From NCBI GenBank assembly GCA_035699745.1, contig DASSPH010000064.1:1-52905 (forward strand): a DNA stretch of 52,905 bases. Direction: 5' to 3'. Position 1 is the stretch's first letter. The number at the start of each line of letters is the position of its first letter. The notes under the pieces are model-generated. The model searched no databases, was not told the DNA's origin, and saw only the letters and a program-made list of their open reading frames with translations. A program made the translations under genes and the position numbers. This document shows, in pieces, positions 50,145-52,905 of this stretch. Source of the stretch: Vicinamibacterales bacterium. Lineage in GTDB: Bacteria > Acidobacteriota > Vicinamibacteria > Vicinamibacterales > 2-12-FULL-66-21.

Positions 50145-52772
50145 ATGGTGGTCCGCCTGCTGGCCTGCGCGTGTCTGGTTCTGCTGCCGTGCACGGCGGC
50201 GGCGCGGCAGTCCGCTCAGCCGGTCGAGCCCGACGCGCTGACCCAGCTCGTCTTCTTTCTCGACAGAGCCACGGAAACCGGAGACGCCGGCGCCATCCGC
50301 TCGCGCGTCTCGCCGGATGTGCCCGCGGCGCTCGTGTCCGAGTTCGTCCAGGGGCTCACCTTCCCGAAGCCCACGCACTCCGCCGTGAAGGAGCGCGATC
50401 GCGCGCCGCTCGCGGACGGCGGCGGCGTCCGGCTGCTGATCGAGACGTTCACCGAGCGCGGCGGCGAAGGCCGGGTCGCGTCCTGGCGTCTCGACGCCCA
50501 GCCCGGCGCGGCAGGCGCGCCCTGGACGATCATTGGCCTCGAGCGGCTGACGGTCGTCAACGGGTTGTTCCGGCTCGCCCTCGACGTTTCCACCGAGTAC
50601 GAGGTGCGGAACCTCGTCGTGCGCGCGCCGGACCTGACGCTGACGCTGCCGAACGGCACGGCGTTCGTGTCGAAGACCCCGGACGGGCCGACCGCCGTCG
50701 TGCTCCTCGGACGCGGGCGGATGGAATTCGCGCCGAAGCAGGAATCGGAGCAGGGACAGATCCGCATCTTCTCGGGCAGCGACGCGCTCGGCGCCGATTT
50801 CAGCTCGGTGTTCTTCCGGGTGAACCCGGGCGAATTCGACTTCCGCTTCGATGCCGCGTCGCTCAAGCCGCGCCCCGCCGACGCCGGCCGCGCCAGACGC
50901 GCGGTGCAGGTGTTCGACGCCAATCTGTCGCGCAGCTTCCAGATCGATCTGAACGATCTCAGTACGTCGGACTGGTCGCTGGTGCCGTCGCTCGGCGACG
51001 TCGTCGCCGAGGTGGTGACCTCGCGGTACGGCACGCTCACCTACGCCCGCTCGGGATCGGAGCCGGAAGACATCTCGTTCTTCGACCGGCGGCGTCACCG
51101 CAACATCGCCGTCTACACCTCGGCCGACAAGCTCGCCGCGCGCGGGCGGTTCTTCAGCGAGGACGATCGCGTCGAGTACGACATCACCAGGTACGACATC
51201 GAGGCGTCGTTCGCCCCCGACCGGAGCTGGATCGAGGGCAGCGCGCGCCTGACGCTCCGCGCACGCAATCCCTACTTCTCCACGCTCACGGTTCGCCTGG
51301 CGGATCCGCTCGTCGTGCGCAGCGTCACCTCTCCGCAGTTCGGGCGTCTGCTCCACCTCCGCGTCGTCGGACAGAACAACGTGCTGATCGGTTTTCCGTC
51401 GACGATCGTTTCACAGGCCGAGATCGACATCGTCATCACCTACGGCGGACGGCTGCCGCCGCAGGCGGTCGATCGCGAGGCGATCGCCGTGCAGCAGGAG
51501 CGCATCGACGACGCGATCCAGATTCCGGTGGAGCCGCAGTACACCTACAGCAATCGCAGCTACTGGTATCCGCAGGCGCCGGTCACCGATTACGCGACCG
51601 CAAAGCTGACGGTGAACGTCCCCGGCGACCTGGACGTCGTCGCCAGCGGCTCCCAGGCCGGGCCCGCCGCCGTGCTGCCGGCGGCGCCGGGGCAGCGGCC
51701 GCGCAAGCGCTACGTCTTCGAGACGACGAAGCCGACGCGCTATCTCGCGGTCCTGATCAGCCGGTTCCAGTCGAGCGCGCCGACTCCGCTCATGCTGACC
51801 GACGACGGGCAACCGCTGACGCTGATCGTCGCCGCCAATCCCCGCCAGGTCAGCAAGATTCGGGCGCATGCGGCGAAGGCGGCCGACATCCTGAAGTTCT
51901 ACGGCTCGCTCCTGGACGACGCGCCGTACGAGTCGTTCACACTCGCGCTCACCGAGAACGAGACGCCGGGCGGGCACAGCCCGGCCTACTTCGCGCTGCT
52001 CAACCAGCCGATCCCGCTGTCGCCGTTCGTCTGGACGAACGATCCGGTGGCCTTTCCGAACTATCCATCGTTCTTCATCGCGCACGAGATCGCGCACCAG
52101 TGGTGGGGACAGGCGGTCGGCTGGAAGAACTATCACGAGCAATGGCTCAGCGAGGGGTTCGCGCAGTACTTCGCCGCGCTGTATGCCGAGCGCGAGCGCG
52201 GCCCGGAGCAGTTCGGCGGCGTGTTGCGGCAGATGCGCAAGTGGGCCATGGATCTGTCGCCGCAGGGCCCGGTCTACCTCGGGTACCGCCTCGGGCACAT
52301 CCGCAGCGAAGGGCGGACGTTCCGCGCGCTGGTCTACAACAAGGGCGCGATGGTGCTGCACATGCTGCGGCGGCTGGTCGGCGACGAGGCGTTCTTCGCC
52401 GGCTTGCGCGAGTTCTACTCGAGCTGGCGCTACAGGAAAGCGGGCACCAACGACTTCCGCGCCGCGATGGAGAAAGCCTCGGGGCGATCGCTCGAGCAGT
52501 TCTTCGATCGCTGGATCTTCGGCAGCCGCCTCCCCGACGTCCAGTTCAGCTCACGCGTCACCGGCCGCGAGCTGCACGTGCGCTTCGAGCAGAAGGGGGA
52601 CGTCTTCGACGTGCCGATCACCGTCACGATCACGTATGAGGACGGGCGCGTGGAGGACGTGGTCGTCCCCGTCACCGACCGCGAGGTGCAGCGCACGATT
52701 GCCTTGAAGGGGCCGGTGCGAACCGTCGAGGCCAACAAGGACGCAGGCGCGCTCGCAGACATCCACAAGTAA
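50145..52772 (+). CDS. exported M1-family aminopeptidase
   Basis: The 875-residue protein has a signal peptide (about 1-20, ending TAAARQ). A long N-terminal extension (about 25-330) is beta-rich and not recognised. It is followed by the M1 fold: an N-terminal saddle (about 345-540), the substrate-binding loop LALTENETPGG in place of the usual GxMEN, and the zinc motif HEIAH (H647, E648, H651) with E670 in WLSEGFAQYF. The C-terminal beta domain ends at 875. It should remove N-terminal residues from periplasmic or extracellular peptides. The altered exopeptidase loop may change specificity. The ATG at 50145 is preceded by TCTAATAACTAG. Confidence 0.9.
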   Translation: MVVRLLACACLVLLPCTAAARQSAQPVEPDALTQLVFFLDRATETGDAGAIRSRVSPDVPAALVSEFVQGLTFPKPTHSAVKERDRAPLADGGGVRLLIETFTERGGEGRVASWRLDAQPGAAGAPWTIIGLERLTVVNGLFRLALDVSTEYEVRNLVVRAPDLTLTLPNGTAFVSKTPDGPTAVVLLGRGRMEFAPKQESEQGQIRIFSGSDALGADFSSVFFRVNPGEFDFRFDAASLKPRPADAGRARRAVQVFDANLSRSFQIDLNDLSTSDWSLVPSLGDVVAEVVTSRYGTLTYARSGSEPEDISFFDRRRHRNIAVYTSADKLAARGRFFSEDDRVEYDITRYDIEASFAPDRSWIEGSARLTLRARNPYFSTLTVRLADPLVVRSVTSPQFGRLLHLRVVGQNNVLIGFPSTIVSQAEIDIVITYGGRLPPQAVDREAIAVQQERIDDAIQIPVEPQYTYSNRSYWYPQAPVTDYATAKLTVNVPGDLDVVASGSQAGPAAVLPAAPGQRPRKRYVFETTKPTRYLAVLISRFQSSAPTPLMLTDDGQPLTLIVAANPRQVSKIRAHAAKAADILKFYGSLLDDAPYESFTLALTENETPGGHSPAYFALLNQPIPLSPFVWTNDPVAFPNYPSFFIAHEIAHQWWGQAVGWKNYHEQWLSEGFAQYFAALYAERERGPEQFGGVLRQMRKWAMDLSPQGPVYLGYRLGHIRSEGRTFRALVYNKGAMVLHMLRRLVGDEAFFAGLREFYSSWRYRKAGTNDFRAAMEKASGRSLEQFFDRWIFGSRLPDVQFSSRVTGRELHVRFEQKGDVFDVPITVTITYEDGRVEDVVVPVTDREVQRTIALKGPVRTVEANKDAGALADIHK

Positions 52773-52905
52773 CGGGTTCTACGGGTTCTACGGGTTCCTC
52801 GGGTTCTACGGGTTCGGGGTTCGACGGGTTCGGGGTTCTACGGGTTCGGGGTTCTACGGGTTCGGGGTTCTACGGGTTCGGGGTTCGACGGGTTCGGGGT
52901 TCGAC
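52773..52905. repeat. tandem repeat cut by the window end
   Basis: Directly after the M1 aminopeptidase stop, a 10-bp unit (CGGGTTCTAC) repeats about four times with a variant (cgggttcctc). It then changes to a 16-bp unit (GGGTTCGGGGTTCTAC, or with CGAC) repeated to the end of the window. Copies are nearly identical, so the array is young or actively homogenised. Confidence 0.85.

Noticed and set aside
48908-52639. A 1243-codon open frame on the plus strand spanning the RsbU-type phosphatase and the M1 aminopeptidase
   Set aside because: It is rich in Arg/Ala/Gly with no recognisable motif and lies in the wrong frame over two well-supported genes and a stretch between them; a typical artefact of high-GC codon bias.
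52773-52905. Possible CRISPR or telomere-like repeat at the window end
   Set aside because: No spacers between units; simple 10- and 16-bp tandem copies only.

Overview
The window is about 53 kb of GC-rich (roughly two-thirds G+C) bacterial chromosome, densely packed with genes on both strands and with no rRNA, tRNA, phage, insertion sequence or CRISPR array that I could see. The gene families point to the Acidobacteriota, probably the Vicinamibacteria: a large two-FtsX-domain ABC permease of the acidobacterial ADOP type, a carboxypeptidase-regulatory-domain TonB-dependent receptor, a VWFA-related secreted protein, many exported peptidases, Tat-exported enzymes and degenerate intergenic tandem repeats. 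This placement is an inference from gene content, not a phylogenetic test.

Layout. 1-4.9 kb: a 5'-truncated DUF349 protein, two amidohydrolases and a YfcE-like phosphoesterase. 4.9-11.4 kb: an OmpR-type response regulator and histidine kinase, divergent from a secreted protein and a TonB-dependent receptor; an 11-bp-periodic direct repeat lies between them. 11.4-16.3 kb: a lipoprotein, an MFS transporter, the ADOP permease and a hypothetical protein. 16.3-24.8 kb: a minus-strand block of amine oxidase, Tat-exported S66 peptidase, HEAT-cyclophilin fusion and two tandem M49 (dipeptidyl-peptidase III-like) peptidases. 24.8-29.4 kb: a beta-CASP hydrolase coupled to a D-cysteine desulfhydrase-like enzyme, an MTHFR-like protein and an aminotransferase.

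29.4-33.8 kb is the most interesting part. A full two-domain KaiC keeps both Walker A motifs, both catalytic Glu pairs and the Thr/Ser/Thr phosphorylation triad. It is followed by a protein that fuses a complete phosphoreceiver (REC) domain to a KaiB domain. No kaiA or separate kaiB is present. KaiC is the last gene of a tight cluster with an SDR oxidoreductase, a secreted hypothetical and a DUF1326 protein. A strong inverted repeat fills the gap between kaiC and the REC-KaiB gene. The sequence suggests a KaiC clock, timer or stress system whose KaiB partner is gated by a phosphorelay.

33.8-37.9 kb: a PaoABC-type Tat-exported molybdenum aldehyde oxidoreductase operon that ends in a small Cys-rich gene. 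37.9-42.6 kb: DoxX, a Tat-exported class V aminotransferase-fold protein and a catalytic/non-catalytic M16 peptidase pair. 42.6-43.1 kb: a 500-bp gene-free stretch with short-period repeats and a dispersed repeat element. 43.1-52.8 kb: an OmpA-family lipoprotein, a VWFA protein, an AlaA-like aminotransferase, an AI-2E-family permease, a small membrane protein, a Kbl/BioF-like synthase, an RsbU-type phosphatase and a large M1 aminopeptidase. The window ends inside a tandem repeat. Several genes have a -10-like hexamer only 6-9 nt before the start codon and no Shine-Dalgarno sequence, so leaderless transcripts may be common.
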